Assembly: GCA_965116695.1 (NCBI GenBank)
Contig: OZ220706.1
Location: 2,356,001 to 2,420,000 of the forward strand
DNA from: JAJDTT01 sp965116695
GTDB lineage: Bacteria > Acidobacteriota > UBA6911 > RPQK01 > JAJDTT01
Length of the DNA stretch: 64,000 nucleotides
Direction: 5' to 3'
Positions 34,134 through 42,973 of this stretch are shown in pieces. Position 1 is the first letter of the stretch. Every line of letters begins with the position of its first letter. Position numbers and translations under genes: made by a program. Under the pieces are notes generated by a model. The model was not told the origin of the DNA. It saw nothing but the letters and a program-made list of their open reading frames with translations, and ran no database searches.

Positions 34134-35684
34134 ATGACTTCGCCGGTGCGGCTGTTCCCCTGTCTGATGCTGCTGTTTCCGGCCTGCTCGGGTCCGGAAC
34201 CGGCCGGCCCTTCCCAACCCGTTCACGAGATCATCGACGATAGCAAAGTTCCCGTCCCCATGCGGGACGGCGTCAACCTGGCCGCTCACGTCTATCGTCC
34301 CGGCGCGCCGGGCAAATTTCCGGCGCTCATGCTCCTGAGATACTTCCGGGCTCCCTTCCAGAACGAACACGCCGAGTACTTCGCCAAGCGGGGCTACGCC
34401 GTGGCTTTGGTGGATTCCCGGGGACGCTACGACTCGGGAGGGACCTGGGTTCCCTGCGTGAACGAGCCCCGCGACGGCTACGACGCCCAGCAGTGGCTGG
34501 GCCAGCAGCCCTGGTCCAATGGCGAAATCGGCACCATGGGGATCTCCTACAACGGTTTCACCCAAGTGATGCCGGCCCCCTTGGCGAGCCCCTATCTGAA
34601 GTGCCTGGTGCCGCGCGAGAACCAGCAGACCAACTTCGGCCACCTCTACAACGACGGCGTCATGCAGTTGAACGTGGTCTTCGAGTTCGGCCTCTTCACC
34701 AAGCAGGGCGCCCAGACCCAGAAGATCCTGCCCGCGGAGGATCCCCACTACCGGCGCCTGCCCCTCATGGCGGCCGTGGACGACTTCCCGCAAGTCCAGC
34801 ACGTGAAGGACTGGTTCGCCCACGCCAAGTACGACGAATACTGGCAGGCCTACGGGATCAAGGAGAAGTACGGGCAGATCCAGGTCCCGGCCTATTTCAT
34901 GACCGGCTGGTACGACAACCTGGTCCACGAGGGTTGGCGGAACTTCAAGGGCTTTACCGAGGAAGGCGGATCCGAGGCCGCCCGCAAGGGGACGAAGATC
35001 CTGGTGGGTCCCTGGGTGCATGGGGGGACCAACTCCTATCTGGAGCTGGTCGACGTGGAGTTGAGGTGGTACGACTACTGGCTCAAGGGGGTGCAGAACG
35101 GGATCGACAAGGAACCTCCCATCAAGATCTTCGTCATGGGCCCCGACGTCTGGCGTTTCGAGAACGAGTGGCCCCTGGCCCGGACCCGGTTCACCAAGTA
35201 CTACATTCGCAGCTCGGGCAAGGCCAACGGAGACCGGGGGGATGGCACTCTGATGTCATCGGCGGCCCAAAACGAGCCTCCGGACCGCTACGCCTACGAT
35301 CCGGAAGACCCGGTGCCGACTCTGGGGGGACAGATCTCGACCCACGGGGAGATTCGGGGGCGGAAAGACAGAAGTTCCGTTTAGAGCCGAAAGGACATTC
35401 TGGTCTACACTTCCGAACCGCTGGAGCAAGACATGGAAGTCACCGGGCCGGTCGACTTCAAGTTGTACGCGGCCTCCAGCGCCGTGGACACCGACTGGAC
35501 GGCGACCTTGAGCGATCTGCATCCCGACGGCCAGGCGATTCACGTCTGCGAGGGGATTCGCGGAGCGCGCTTCCGGGATTCCCTGGAGACTCCGATGCTG
35601 ATCGAGCCGGGGAAGGTCTACGAGTACGACCAATACCCGTCCCACCTGGTGCTCCCCGTGATTCCAACCGGGAGCGGGGATTGA
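34134..35684 (+). pseudogene. CocE/NonD hydrolase gene broken by in-frame TAG and a C-terminal deletion
   Basis: The first 416 codons encode a good CocE/NonD catalytic domain: lipobox-like LLFPACSG, VPMRDGVNLAAHVYRP, nucleophile Ser138 in GISYNG, Asp in GWYDNLVHE and His in GPWVHG. At 35382 a TAG interrupts the frame. Reading continues in the same frame through DILVYTSEPLEQDMEVTGPVD, which aligns with the intact paralogue at 3650. A second lesion follows: after KVYEYD the roughly 60 residues present in the paralogue (VSSSNFPRF block) are missing and the sequence jumps to YPSHLVLPVIP. The truncated catalytic domain could still fold, but the jelly-roll is lost. A sequencing error explains at most one of the two lesions. 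Confidence 0.82.
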
Positions 35685-35700
35685 CCATCGGGGAAACCGC

Positions 35701-36666
35701 ATGACACAGCCTTCCGACTGGGGCTCAAACGAACCGCTCCCCCCTTTCCACGAGGTCCGTATCGGCCGCGACGACCCGGCGGAGATCCGGCGCTCCTTTG
35801 AAGAGAACGGCTACCTCTTCTTCAAGGGCGCCCTGAATCCGGAGACCGTGCTCAGAGCGAGATCGGATATTGCCGCCGTCCTGCAGCGGCAGGGCGTCAT
35901 GCAGGAGGACTCGGCCGAACCGCGGGCGATGCCCGGCGCCAGCGCCGTTGAGGTGGAGATGGAGCCCCTCTACCGGCTGACATCTCCCTGGGAGCTGACG
36001 GCGTCTCCGGAACTCCAGGAGGCCGTCGATATCGCTTTCGGAGAGAAGGTGCGGGTCGGACGGTCCATCGGATTCCGCTATTCCATGCCCACCGATGCTC
36101 CCTATCTGACGCCACCCCATCAGGACCACTTCTACATCCGTGAGACCGACGAGTTCCGCATGATCTGGGTTCCCCTCATGGACATGGAGATCGCCAACGG
36201 AGGACTGGCCATCGCGGCCGGCTCCCACAAGCACGGCCTCCAGGAGCATGTCGAATTCGACGGGGTCTACTCGTACTTCTTCAAGGGGCGGACGCAGAAA
36301 GGAGTGCGTCCCGAAGACACCCGCGGCGTTTGGACCTCCTCGCGGTTCGAAGTGGGCGATCTCCTCATGTTCCACTGCTGCGCCGTCCATCGTTCGCTTC
36401 CCAACGTCAGCGGTCTCATCAGGCTGTCGCTCAACACCATCACCTACCCGGCGCGAAGGCCGACCATGTGGCAGGCCGAGCGAACGGGACCGGAACTGGA
36501 GGTCTTCCGGGCGGAAGTGGAGCAGATCTGCAAGGACCAGGGCATCGTCGGCGACCGGTTCGAAGAGATCCAGCTCATGGCCTTCAAGCAGGGGGACGAC
36601 CCGAGTCCGGAACTGATCGCGCAATTGGAGCGGCGACTTTCCTGTCGCCGAGCCAGGGGGGGGTAG
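35701..36666 (+). CDS. Phytanoyl-CoA dioxygenase (PhyH)-like oxygenase, second copy
   Basis: 321 residues, 16 bp after the broken CocE gene. The iron motif is H140-Q-D142 in PPHQDHFYI, with distal H230 in CCAVHRSLPN and IRLSLNTITYP for the 2-oxoglutarate region. It differs considerably from the copy at 32958, so this is not a recent duplication. The last codons (LERRLSCRRARGG) are translated from a dispersed hairpin repeat, which also provides the stop, suggesting that the original C-terminus was replaced. Probably a non-haem iron hydroxylase of unknown substrate. Confidence 0.86.
   Translation: MTQPSDWGSNEPLPPFHEVRIGRDDPAEIRRSFEENGYLFFKGALNPETVLRARSDIAAVLQRQGVMQEDSAEPRAMPGASAVEVEMEPLYRLTSPWELTASPELQEAVDIAFGEKVRVGRSIGFRYSMPTDAPYLTPPHQDHFYIRETDEFRMIWVPLMDMEIANGGLAIAAGSHKHGLQEHVEFDGVYSYFFKGRTQKGVRPEDTRGVWTSSRFEVGDLLMFHCCAVHRSLPNVSGLIRLSLNTITYPARRPTMWQAERTGPELEVFRAEVEQICKDQGIVGDRFEEIQLMAFKQGDDPSPELIAQLERRLSCRRARGG
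36627..36649. repeat. Inverted copy of the GGCGACT hairpin inside a coding end
   Basis: This 23-bp segment is the reverse complement of the units at 32884 and 32912 with one mismatch. It forms a GGCGAC/GTCGCC stem and lies inside the last codons of the second PhyH-like gene. Confidence 0.75.
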
Positions 36667-36687
36667 GGGGGACTGCAAGGCCCCCCT
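36667..36687. terminator. GGGGG/CCCCC hairpin between convergent genes
   Basis: The entire 21-bp gap between the PhyH-like stop and the propeller-gene stop is one hairpin with a GGGGG/CCCCC stem and a 9-nt loop (ACTGCAAGG). It mirrors the arrangement at 23278. A bidirectional terminator is plausible; there is no T-run. Confidence 0.45.
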
Positions 36688-37503
36688 TCACATCTCCAAT
36701 CGGCAGACAATGCCCACATCGTCGCAATACCAAAGAACACCGTCCCGAATGCTCATCCCATGAGGGATCGGGTCGTCGTCCCCGAGCTGAATCCTCTCGA
36801 CGATCTCGCCGGTGCCGGGATCGTGCTTGAAGAAGGCGTACTGGTTGGTGTCCGCGCACCACAGATGATTCTCTGACCAGCCGATCCCGTGGGGACGGTT
36901 GCCGGAGGTGGGAAAACGCTGCTCGACAATCCAGTTCTCGGGGTCGATGCGGTAGATCATTCGTGACGGCGGGACCGCGACCCAGAGCCTGCCGTCCTGC
37001 CACTCGAGACCGTGAGCGCCGGTTCCGTCACGGGGACTGGCATCGTAGTCGCCGGGCGCGGGTAGTCCGCTCGGCGAAGGCTCCGGGGGAGGCAGGAGCG
37101 GACTCGAGCGGTGGGGCGCATCCGAAGGCATTCGGTAGATCACACCTGCCCCGGGCGTGAAATACTTCGCCATCGTCTTGCCGTTGGACGCGTCGGCGCG
37201 GATGATCTCCCGGCTGTAGGTCGACGCCATCCAGATCGCCTCGCCGTCGAAAGTGATTCCGCTGGGTTTGACGCAATCGGTCTCGAAGCCTCGAATGACC
37301 TCGCCGTCTTCGTAGCGGACGAGGAAGGCGCGGCCGTCGTCCCCGTCGATGATCCAGAGGCCTTCCCCGGTGGCCTGGAGACCGTTGGGGTGGGGACCGG
37401 GGGTCTTGAAGACCGTCTCCACCCGGCCGGCGTTGCGCACCGGGACCTTGCCCATCACCGGGGTGACGGCCATGAATGCGAGGAACTGTCTGCGCGCGAT
37501 CAT
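36688..37503 (-). CDS. Exported beta-propeller (SMP-30/virginiamycin-lyase-like) protein
   Basis: 271 residues from the ATG at 37503. MIARRQFLAFMAVTPVMG is a Tat-like signal. The rest is a repeated propeller pattern: GLQATGEGLWIIDGDDGRAF, GITFDGEAIWMASTYSREI, GLEWQDGRLWVAVPPSRMI, GIGWSENHLWCADTNQYAF and GMSIRDGVLWYCDDVG. Each blade has the xGLWxxD motif of SMP-30/Vgb-type propellers. A sugar lactonase or binding role is possible. It starts 11 bp after the glycosyl-hydrolase-like gene on the same strand, so the two form an operon. Confidence 0.72.
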   Translation of the reverse strand: MIARRQFLAFMAVTPVMGKVPVRNAGRVETVFKTPGPHPNGLQATGEGLWIIDGDDGRAFLVRYEDGEVIRGFETDCVKPSGITFDGEAIWMASTYSREIIRADASNGKTMAKYFTPGAGVIYRMPSDAPHRSSPLLPPPEPSPSGLPAPGDYDASPRDGTGAHGLEWQDGRLWVAVPPSRMIYRIDPENWIVEQRFPTSGNRPHGIGWSENHLWCADTNQYAFFKHDPGTGEIVERIQLGDDDPIPHGMSIRDGVLWYCDDVGIVCRLEM

Positions 37504-37514
37504 GTTTCTTGCCT

Positions 37515-39401
37515 CTATCCGGGAGTTTCCAATCTGAGATCCCAGCCATCCAGAATCCAGAGGCGGGTCGCGGCCGGGAGAAGGCTGGGCCTTCCCTTGT
37601 GGAACCATTCCTCCACCTCGGAGCGGTGCCCGATGCGAGCCGCTCGCCGCCACCGCCCCACGCCGCCGGTCCGGCCCAGTCCGTCCCAGAAGAAGAAGCG
37701 CTCGACGCCGGTCTGATACAGGCGGTAGGCCATGTCGTAGTACTCATGCGAAGTCATGGCCCGGGGCATCATGTTGAGCGCCAAGGTGCAATCGGTTCCC
37801 TTGACCAAAGACACGAAGTGCTCGACATCCTTCGGATCGTCCCAGGCGGGCACGAAACTGTTCAGCCGGACCGAGGAGGAATAGGGGATCAGCGTGTCCA
37901 CCAGGCCCTCCCGGACCCAGGTCTTCAGGTCCATGCCGTGCAGGATGTTCTCGCCCGGCCGGCACACGACTGCGGTCACCGCCAGCCGGCTGCGCCCCTG
38001 CTCGCGCTCCACTTCGTCCAGCATCGCCCGCAATTCCCGCATGAACCGGGTCAGAAAGGTGGACCGGTATTGAAGCCATCGTTCATCCAGAGAATCCAGC
38101 TCCCGGGGGTCCTCCCCGTACTCGGCCTGGAAACCCTCCACGATGGGAGTCTCGTAGGCGACGAGCGGCGGCCGGCGATTGTAGAGGAGGGCCACGCCGT
38201 CGATGGCGTAGTTGGACGCCATCTCACGAAGCAGCGACAGGACGTACTTTCGAGTCTCGGGGAAGGCGTAGGAGATCCGGGGCAGCGGGTTGCCCTCGCG
38301 GTCGACGCACGCCAGTTCCGGATGCCGTTCGAAGAAGCTGCCCTTGGTTTCGGAATAATGAGGAGCCGGGAAGTGGAAGCCTCCCACCCGGTAGGCGGCA
38401 TGGAGCTCGATCCCATGCTCGTGCGCGAATTCCACCGCCACTTCCAAGGGTTCGACCCCGGTTTTCCGGTAGCCCTGCCAGGTCTGGGACTCGATCCCGT
38501 CGTAGGGGCGGCCGTAGAAGGGGTTTTCCGGATCGCCTCCATGGTCATGAGTCTCCGTCGGAAGCCTGCCGATACTGGAGGAGTAGAAGACCCGGTCCCC
38601 CATGGCCGTCTCCCAGTAGAGGCGGGCCACGTCCCCATGGCGGAGCGGGTCCAGCAGGGAGAGGAGAGTCTCCCTGGAACCCGATTCGTTGGCGATCCCC
38701 GGATCGATGTGAACGAACAGCCTCTTGTGTTCCGGGTCGCGGCGATCCGCCTCGAACTCCCTGACCTGTTCCTCCGACAGGGGCACCAGCTTGACGAACG
38801 CCACCCACGCGTCGCGAATCCGGGGAAAGGTGATCTGGCGGAAATGAATATCCTGTCCCGTCAGGTCGGCCGTCTTCCAATAGACCTCGTACAGGCGGTT
38901 CTCCTGATGATCCTTGCCACCCTCGAATCCCTCCAAGGTCGCGAATGACGCGTCTCGAGAGAGCCGGACGTCGACCGCTTTGATCCCTTCGAAGGGTTTC
39001 TGATAGATACCGATGTAGACTCGATGCCAGCCGGTGCGGTCCAGGGAGTAGGTGATCTCCGGCGCTCGACTGTCGTGCATGGCCAGCAGCAGCGTGCCGG
39101 AGAAGGTCCGCCCGGGATCGGGCTTCTGCCGAAACGCGTCGTGTATCGACTTGATGTCGATCTCTTCGGCATCCCGTTCGGCGGTGTAGTCGACGAGGCG
39201 CCAGGTGCCGTGTTTCCACTCCCGGGAGAGGGCGGACCGGGGCGCCGACCGGTCCAGGTCGCTCAGATAGATGGCTTCCGAAGATTCGGATTCCAATTGT
39301 TCGGCCACCGGCTTGGGCTCGGAACCTTTGTCTCCGGTCTCCGAACAGGATGCGGCCAGAAACAGCGCTACGACCGGCAGGAATCTATTCCGTAGAAGCA
39401 T
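37515..39401 (-). CDS. Putative lipoprotein with glycosyl-hydrolase-like TIM barrel
   Basis: 628 residues. MLLRNRFLPVVALFLAASC is a lipoprotein-like signal with Cys19. Residues 45-230 look beta-rich (carbohydrate-binding style; TGWHRVYIGIYQKPF). From about 240 the sequence resembles family-10-like glycosyl hydrolase barrels (GHL type): VEFAHEHGIELHAAYRVGG, ISYAFPETRKYVLSLLREM, YAIDGVALLYNRRPPLVAY, and TCLALNMM-like ends near TDCTLALNMMPRAM. No catalytic residue can be assigned with certainty. Carbohydrate processing at the cell surface is inferred. Upstream gene of a two-gene operon with the propeller protein. Confidence 0.6.
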   Translation of the reverse strand: MLLRNRFLPVVALFLAASCSETGDKGSEPKPVAEQLESESSEAIYLSDLDRSAPRSALSREWKHGTWRLVDYTAERDAEEIDIKSIHDAFRQKPDPGRTFSGTLLLAMHDSRAPEITYSLDRTGWHRVYIGIYQKPFEGIKAVDVRLSRDASFATLEGFEGGKDHQENRLYEVYWKTADLTGQDIHFRQITFPRIRDAWVAFVKLVPLSEEQVREFEADRRDPEHKRLFVHIDPGIANESGSRETLLSLLDPLRHGDVARLYWETAMGDRVFYSSSIGRLPTETHDHGGDPENPFYGRPYDGIESQTWQGYRKTGVEPLEVAVEFAHEHGIELHAAYRVGGFHFPAPHYSETKGSFFERHPELACVDREGNPLPRISYAFPETRKYVLSLLREMASNYAIDGVALLYNRRPPLVAYETPIVEGFQAEYGEDPRELDSLDERWLQYRSTFLTRFMRELRAMLDEVEREQGRSRLAVTAVVCRPGENILHGMDLKTWVREGLVDTLIPYSSSVRLNSFVPAWDDPKDVEHFVSLVKGTDCTLALNMMPRAMTSHEYYDMAYRLYQTGVERFFFWDGLGRTGGVGRWRRAARIGHRSEVEEWFHKGRPSLLPAATRLWILDGWDLRLETPG

Positions 39402-39609
39402 GATTGAAGCTCCGCAGGATGGTGCCGTACGGCATTCAAATCAACTTGGCATTCCAAAACGAATTTGGGCGGATGTGAATCTCCCGGTCCCTTGAAGGCC
39501 AGCGAACGTCTGACGGGCATCCTAACAGGGAGGCACAGTGTGCGCGAACCTTCCGAGGGCTTCCACCACCGCCGTTCAAGTCGGATATGATCCGGTTGGG
39601 AGCGACCGG

Positions 39610-40881
39610 ATGAGAACCATGCCCAAGAGACGGGATTTCATCAAAGGGGCGGCCGGACTGGCGGCGGGTCTTCTCACTGGATCCTGCCTCAGCGAACCGT
39701 CCGAACGGCCGAACCGCCGGCCCGGCAGCGACGGGTCCGAGGGCGGCAACCCGGCGCGAAAGGAAAGGGCCATGATCGTCGACTCACACGCCTACGTGTT
39801 TCCACCCGGGGACGAGCCGGCGGGACACTCCAGTCCCCAAGAGCATCTGTCCTGGATCCAGGCGGCCCACGCGGGACATCATCAGCCGGCCTGGAGGGTT
39901 CGGGACCGGACCCCGGCCTCGTCCCGCCCTCTGGCGCCGGGGGGATTCAAGAGCCTGTCCGAATTGCCCGACGTGAACTTTCGGGTGGATCGCGAACGGG
40001 GACGGGTTGTCTGGACCGTTGACGGAGAGGACTACACCAAGCAGTTTTACCCGCCGAACCTGAGAAACCTGGAGTTCACTCCCCACAGCCTCATCGCCGA
40101 GATGGACTACGCCGGCGTGGACGTGACGCTCCTGCACACCGACCCCATGTTGATCCGGGAGAGCCGCTATCTGGCGGACAGCGTGCGCCTGTATCCGGAC
40201 CGCCTGCGCTCCATGGCTCCGGTGGATGAATGGCGGATTCCGGCGGAAGCCGACGCCGTCATCCGGGAACTGGACACGGCCATCAACCAGCTCGGCCTTC
40301 ACGCCATCAAGTTCATTCCCCCTCTGGGCTACCTGGGCAGCAGCGCTCCCTGGGACGACGGCCCCTATCGGCCCTTCTGGGAGGCGGCCACCTCCTGGAA
40401 GGTTCCGGTCTTCTTCACCCTGGGCACGGGACCCGGCACCGTGACCGTCGAGGACCAGCGCCGCGGATATGTCGACGAACTGGGAATCCTGATGCGCTGG
40501 ATGGAACGCTACCCGGACACGGTGTGCAGTCTCACCCACGGGTTTCCGTGGCGCGTGTTCCTGGACGGGGACGGGATCCGTCTGCCGCAGGACATCTGGC
40601 AACCCTTCCGGAACCCGAAATGCAACCTGGAGGTGAGCTTTCCGGTGCGGCTCGGCGATCTCTTCGACTATCCCTACAAGCAGGTCTGGCCCACCCTGGA
40701 GGCGATGGTGGAACACGTGGGTCCCGGCCAACTGCTTTGGGGCACCGACATGCCTTTCCAGAACCGCTTCTGCACCTACCGGCAGTCCCGGGACTGGATC
40801 GAGAAGTACTGCCGGTTCCTGGGTCCGGAGGACCTCGCCCGGATCATGGGCGGAACGGCGGCCCGCATCCTCGGGTTGTGA
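39610..40881 (+). CDS. Tat-type amidohydrolase-2 protein with degenerate HxH motif
   Basis: The ATG at 39610 has GGAG seven bases upstream. The 423-residue product begins with KRRDFIKGAAGLAAGLLTGSC, a Tat signal with a lipobox-like Cys. The barrel starts at MIVDSHAYVFPPG, where the family HxH has become HAY, while the closing WGTDMPF keeps its Asp and SLTHGFPW offers a later His. So it is a metal-dependent hydrolase or decarboxylase with a changed metal site, exported, unlike the cytoplasmic-looking paralogue at 26558. It is directly followed, in the same frame, by the MFS transporter. Confidence 0.78.
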   Translation: MRTMPKRRDFIKGAAGLAAGLLTGSCLSEPSERPNRRPGSDGSEGGNPARKERAMIVDSHAYVFPPGDEPAGHSSPQEHLSWIQAAHAGHHQPAWRVRDRTPASSRPLAPGGFKSLSELPDVNFRVDRERGRVVWTVDGEDYTKQFYPPNLRNLEFTPHSLIAEMDYAGVDVTLLHTDPMLIRESRYLADSVRLYPDRLRSMAPVDEWRIPAEADAVIRELDTAINQLGLHAIKFIPPLGYLGSSAPWDDGPYRPFWEAATSWKVPVFFTLGTGPGTVTVEDQRRGYVDELGILMRWMERYPDTVCSLTHGFPWRVFLDGDGIRLPQDIWQPFRNPKCNLEVSFPVRLGDLFDYPYKQVWPTLEAMVEHVGPGQLLWGTDMPFQNRFCTYRQSRDWIEKYCRFLGPEDLARIMGGTAARILGL

Positions 40882-40920
40882 GAGGAAAAAGGAATTCTCT
40901 ACGTCCTATTCATTTCGATT

Positions 40921-42231
40921 GTGGCGGCCCTGGGCGGCTTCCTGTTCGGCTATGACCTGGTGATGATCTCCGGGGCGGTCATATTCCTCAAAGAGGAATT
41001 TGGCCTCAGCGCTGCCGGGCTGGGATTTACCACGGCCAGCGCGGTCATCGGTTGCATTGCCGGACCGATCGCGGGAAGCCGGCTGTGCGACCTGCTGGGC
41101 CGCAAGCGGACACTGATCATCGCGAATCTCCTGTTCGGGATCAGCGCCGTCGGCACAGCGTTGCCTGAGACCATCGATCAATTCAATTTTTTTCGCGTCA
41201 TCGGCGGAATCGGGTGTGGCCTCGTCAGCGTCGCCTCGCCCATGTACCTGGCTGAGGTTGCGCCCGCACGCCTGCGGGGCCGACTGGTGATGATGTACCA
41301 GTTGGCCATCGTCGTCGGAGCCTTCTCCGCCACCCTGGTGGCCTACTACCTGGCCTTTTTCGAGGCTTGGCGCTGGATGTTCGCGTCCGAGCTGGTTCCC
41401 ATCCTGGTCTTTGGAGCCCTGTTGACTCTGATACCGCGGACACCGAGGTGGCTGGCCCAGCAAGACCGCTACCGGGAAGCTGGAAAAGTCCTGGCTCGTA
41501 TCAACGGACGGGAAAAAGCGGAGGAGCTACTCCAGGAGATTCGCGAATCTCTGGACGAGGAGACCGGCGCTTTTTCCGAATTGCTGAAGCCCGGAATCCG
41601 GACCGCCTTTGCCGTAGCCGTGCTGCTGGCCGTTTTCAGTCAATGGACCGGTTGGAGTGTCGTCGCTTCCTACCTGCCGATCCTGCTTCTGAAAGCTGGA
41701 TTTGCAGAAGCCAGCGACGCCATCTTCCAATACGCCATGGTCAACGGAATCAATATCGGATTGACTCTCGTCGCCATGTGCCTTGTGGACCGCGTCGGCC
41801 GCCGGCCGATCTGGCTGGTGACATCGTTGGGGATGGTTTTCGGGGTCACGCTGCTCGGCGCCATCTTTCACTTCAACCTCACCGGGTTTGTGGTGGTTGG
41901 GGCGGTGTTGATGTGCGCCTGGCCTCACGTCATCGGTCTCGGCCCGTTGGCCTGGGTCATGATGTCGGAGGTCCTGCCCACCCGAGTGCGGGCCCGGGCC
42001 GTCAGCATCGCGACCATGTGCCTGTGGATCGCCAACTATTCGGGTGTTCACGCCTTTCCGGTACTCCTCGAGTCGTCGGAGGAGCGCTTCGGCTCTCCAG
42101 CGCCGGTGTTCTGGATCTTCACGTTCACTTGCGCCTTGGCTTTTGTCTTCGGCTGGAAGTTCGTGCCCGAAACCAAGGGCAAGAGCCTGGAGAAGATCGC
42201 CCGGGACTGGCGATATTCCGGGCATCGTTGA
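40921..42231 (+). CDS. MFS sugar transporter family protein
   Basis: 436 residues if the GTG at 40921 is used. Family motifs are present: GGFLFGYDLVMISGA in helix 1, GSRLCDLLGRKRTLI between helices 2 and 3, MYLAEVAPARLRGRL, a large central loop, RVGRRPIWL, and PETKGKSLEKIA at the end. The open frame extends upstream to the stop of the previous gene, and the codons before GTG complete helix 1 (ILYVLFISIVAAL). AGAGG lies 8 bp before an ATT at 40894, so initiation may occur there. It is a proton-coupled or facilitative sugar-type importer, coupled to the amidohydrolase. Confidence 0.85.
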   Translation: MAALGGFLFGYDLVMISGAVIFLKEEFGLSAAGLGFTTASAVIGCIAGPIAGSRLCDLLGRKRTLIIANLLFGISAVGTALPETIDQFNFFRVIGGIGCGLVSVASPMYLAEVAPARLRGRLVMMYQLAIVVGAFSATLVAYYLAFFEAWRWMFASELVPILVFGALLTLIPRTPRWLAQQDRYREAGKVLARINGREKAEELLQEIRESLDEETGAFSELLKPGIRTAFAVAVLLAVFSQWTGWSVVASYLPILLLKAGFAEASDAIFQYAMVNGINIGLTLVAMCLVDRVGRRPIWLVTSLGMVFGVTLLGAIFHFNLTGFVVVGAVLMCAWPHVIGLGPLAWVMMSEVLPTRVRARAVSIATMCLWIANYSGVHAFPVLLESSEERFGSPAPVFWIFTFTCALAFVFGWKFVPETKGKSLEKIARDWRYSGHR

Positions 42232-42362
42232 CAGCCCGTGGTAACAGTCGTCACGGCATCCGGTGGCTGTAGTGGAGCAAATCCGCGTCTTCGGCCGCAT
42301 GTCCGGGTCTCCGGAATGCTGCGGGGCACGCGCCGCGCTGGCAGCTCGCGGCCCCGTATCGG

Positions 42363-42539
42363 ATGGCGGGAATAGTCATCCGCGCCTTGGCATGGCTTGG
42401 CCCCCATGAGGTCGAAGATGGCCTCGACGTAGTCCTGCCCAGGCTCTCTCAGGAAGATCTCGACGAACTTGCAGCCGCGCGAGCCGTCATGCCCCGGTGG
42501 ATGGCGGAGCCGCTGAGCACACGTCTCGCGCATGGGTGA
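42363..42539 (+). pseudogene. Possible DUF6088/AbiEi-like C-terminal remnant
   Basis: The 352-bp gap 42232-42583 holds a short open frame ending ...RALAWLGPHEVEDGLDVV, then LSQEDLDELAAARAVMPRWM and a stop. This helical tail (W-L-G-P at the start, L-x-x-E-D-L-x-x-L with A-R-x-x-M-P-x-W-M at the end) resembles the C-terminus of DUF6088/AbiEi antitoxin-like proteins. No N-terminal winged-helix part is found upstream in any frame. It is probably a decayed gene, and the resemblance is from memory only. Confidence 0.35.
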
Positions 42540-42583
42540 GACACAGTTTCAGCATTTGAATTCGCCGACAGGGTGAGGGCGTT

Positions 42584-42853
42584 CTATCGGTCTTCCAGCA
42601 TCCTCATCCGATCCCCTTGGCGGTCGAGAATCAGAGCGACATCCATTTGCATTCCAGCGAACTGGGCTATCCGGTCGTCTTGCCGGTCCACCATCAGGGC
42701 GATTTGCTTGTTCATGGTGGCCAACTCCCGAATTGTCTTCTCCATGCGAGCGTCTCGCCGGTCCATGCGGGCGTTGGTCTCTGCGATGCGGCCGTTAGTC
42801 TCTGCAATCAACTCAAGAAGCTGACCGGTGGAGAGTCCATTGGTCTCCTGCAT
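42584..42853 (-). CDS. Small coiled-coil protein, unknown function
   Basis: 89 residues from an ATG at 42853 with GGAG about 9 bp upstream. Almost the whole chain is heptad-like: LLELIAETNGRIAETNARMD, RRDARMEKTIRELATMNKQI, then MVDRQDDRIAQFAGMQMDVA. There is no signal or membrane segment. Repeated DRxDxRM-type units suggest an elongated oligomer. No family is recognised. It stands alone between the decayed fragment and the Ldh gene. Confidence 0.55.
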   Translation of the reverse strand: MQETNGLSTGQLLELIAETNGRIAETNARMDRRDARMEKTIRELATMNKQIALMVDRQDDRIAQFAGMQMDVALILDRQGDRMRMLEDR

Positions 42854-42973
42854 TGGTGTTCTCCGCTTAGAGTTGTGTTTTGAAGAGCATACTACGTCGG
42901 GACGCCTCCCAAGCGGACCTCTTGTTCACACAGGGAAAGGAGAAGGAGGTTGCAAGGACAGGCCCATCCGATC

